Assembly (NCBI GenBank): GCA_020058965.1
Contig: JAGVCY010000169.1
Location: forward strand, 1 to 5,956
DNA from: Candidatus Omnitrophota bacterium
GTDB taxonomy: Bacteria; Omnitrophota; Gorgyraeia; 2-02-FULL-51-18; JAGOUK01
Direction: 5' to 3'
Length of the DNA stretch: 5,956 bases
The notes beneath the pieces were generated by a model. It was not told the DNA's origin. It was given only the letters and a program-made list of their open reading frames with translations, and did not search any database. Numbering within the stretch: the stretch's first letter is position 1; each line of letters starts with the position of its first letter. Below, piece by piece: positions 5,398-5,956 of this stretch. The translations under genes were made by a program, and so were the position numbers.

Positions 5398-5956
5398 ATG
5401 AAACAGGTATCCCTTTCGGTTGAATCCAGATCAGAGATCGGCAAAGTGTCCAATAAGGTTCTTCGCCGCGACGGCAAGATCCCGGGCGTCGTGTATCACC
5501 GCGGCGAAGTCACGCAGGCGGTTTCTCTGACGGCCAAGGACCTTGATGTGATCCTGCATTCCGGTTCAGGCCAGAACGCGCTGATCAATCTAACGGTTAA
5601 AAATGAAGCGGCCCGCAAGGACCCCCGTCTCGTTGTCGTCAAAGAAATCCAACATCATCCCGTGTCGCGCTCCCCGCTGCATGTGGACTTCCATCAAATT
5701 TCGCTCACGGAGAAGATCCGCTTCACGATCCCAGTCGTCCTTAAGGGCGACGCGGTCGGCGTGAAGTCCGACGGGGGCGTGCTTGAGGCGCCGATCCGCG
5801 AGCTGAGCATCCGCTGCCTGGTCACCCAGCTGCCGGAGCACTTTGATGTCGATGTGACCCAGCTTAAGATCAATCATTCGATCCAGGTTTTGGACCTCAA
5901 ATTCCCTCAGGGCGTGGAGTGCTTGACTGATCCGCACGCGGTGGTCGCGCATGTGA
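5398..5956 (+). CDS. rplY: 50S ribosomal protein L25, general stress protein CTC type (3' end outside window)
   Basis: 5S rRNA-binding protein of the large ribosomal subunit. The frame stays open from ATG 5398 to the window edge, giving 186 residues plus one base. The N-terminal L25 domain shows SRSEIGKVSNKVLRRDGKIPGVVYHRGE (10-37) and VVVKEIQHHPVSRSPLHVDFHQI (79-101). It is followed by the second beta-rich domain of the long CTC/TL5 form: IPVVLKGDAVGVKSDGGVLE (111-130), then REL...LPEHFDVDVTQLKINHSIQVLDLKFPQGV (134-173). This two-domain type usually has about 190-220 residues, so only a short acidic or charged tail is probably missing. In the conserved gene order pth (peptidyl-tRNA hydrolase) often comes next, so it may follow outside the window. 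The start follows a strong Shine-Dalgarno. Confidence 0.95.
   Translation, partial: MKQVSLSVESRSEIGKVSNKVLRRDGKIPGVVYHRGEVTQAVSLTAKDLDVILHSGSGQNALINLTVKNEAARKDPRLVVVKEIQHHPVSRSPLHVDFHQISLTEKIRFTIPVVLKGDAVGVKSDGGVLEAPIRELSIRCLVTQLPEHFDVDVTQLKINHSIQVLDLKFPQGVECLTDPHAVVAHV

Noticed and set aside
5390..5401. ATG at 5390 as the rplY start
   Set aside because: It overlaps the Shine-Dalgarno region and reaches TGA after three codons. ATG 5398 has ideal spacing and opens the L25 frame.

Overview
The window carries five genes, all on the + strand and closely packed: the 3' part of secA (Sec translocase ATPase), lnt (apolipoprotein N-acyltransferase), glmU (bifunctional UDP-GlcNAc synthesis enzyme), prs (PRPP synthetase) and the 5' part of rplY/ctc (ribosomal protein L25, long CTC form). 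Both end genes run off the window. No transposase, tRNA, rRNA or CRISPR array was seen.

Organism: Lnt implies a diderm (Gram-negative type) bacterium that makes triacylated lipoproteins. The sequence is fairly GC-rich. SecA is the compact type without the NBD2 insert seen in E. coli, and glmU-prs-rplY is a gene order also known from Bacillus (glmU-prs-ctc-pth). An uncultured diderm lineage, perhaps in or near the PVC/Omnitrophota group, is a reasonable guess, but nothing here proves it.

Layout: secA ends at 1197 with an intact zinc-binding SEC-C tail. lnt follows after 34 nt (1232-2866). A 114-nt gap (2867-2980) holds a weak promoter-like motif and small hairpins. glmU (2981-4345) and prs (4349-5305) are 3 nt apart and probably co-translated. 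A 92-nt gap leads to rplY (5398 onward), which has the clearest Shine-Dalgarno site of the window.

The most notable structure is a repeated long hairpin. Copy 1 (2982-3091) covers the glmU start codon and its first 37 codons; copy 2 (5312-5382) fills most of the prs-rplY gap. Both are in the same orientation. They share the loop sequence and the same stem imperfections (one C-C mismatch and one G-U wobble at equivalent positions), but differ by four base-pair-preserving double changes in the stem. Copy 1 also has a 37-nt insert with its own hairpin, and this insert puts the glmU ATG in frame. GlmU therefore begins with about 36 residues encoded by a repeat, recalling the Rickettsia palindromic elements found inside genes. 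The enzyme itself looks divergent, with a shortened left-handed beta-helix.

Together the genes serve the cell envelope (protein export, lipoprotein maturation, UDP-GlcNAc for peptidoglycan and LPS), nucleotide precursor supply (PRPP) and the ribosome.
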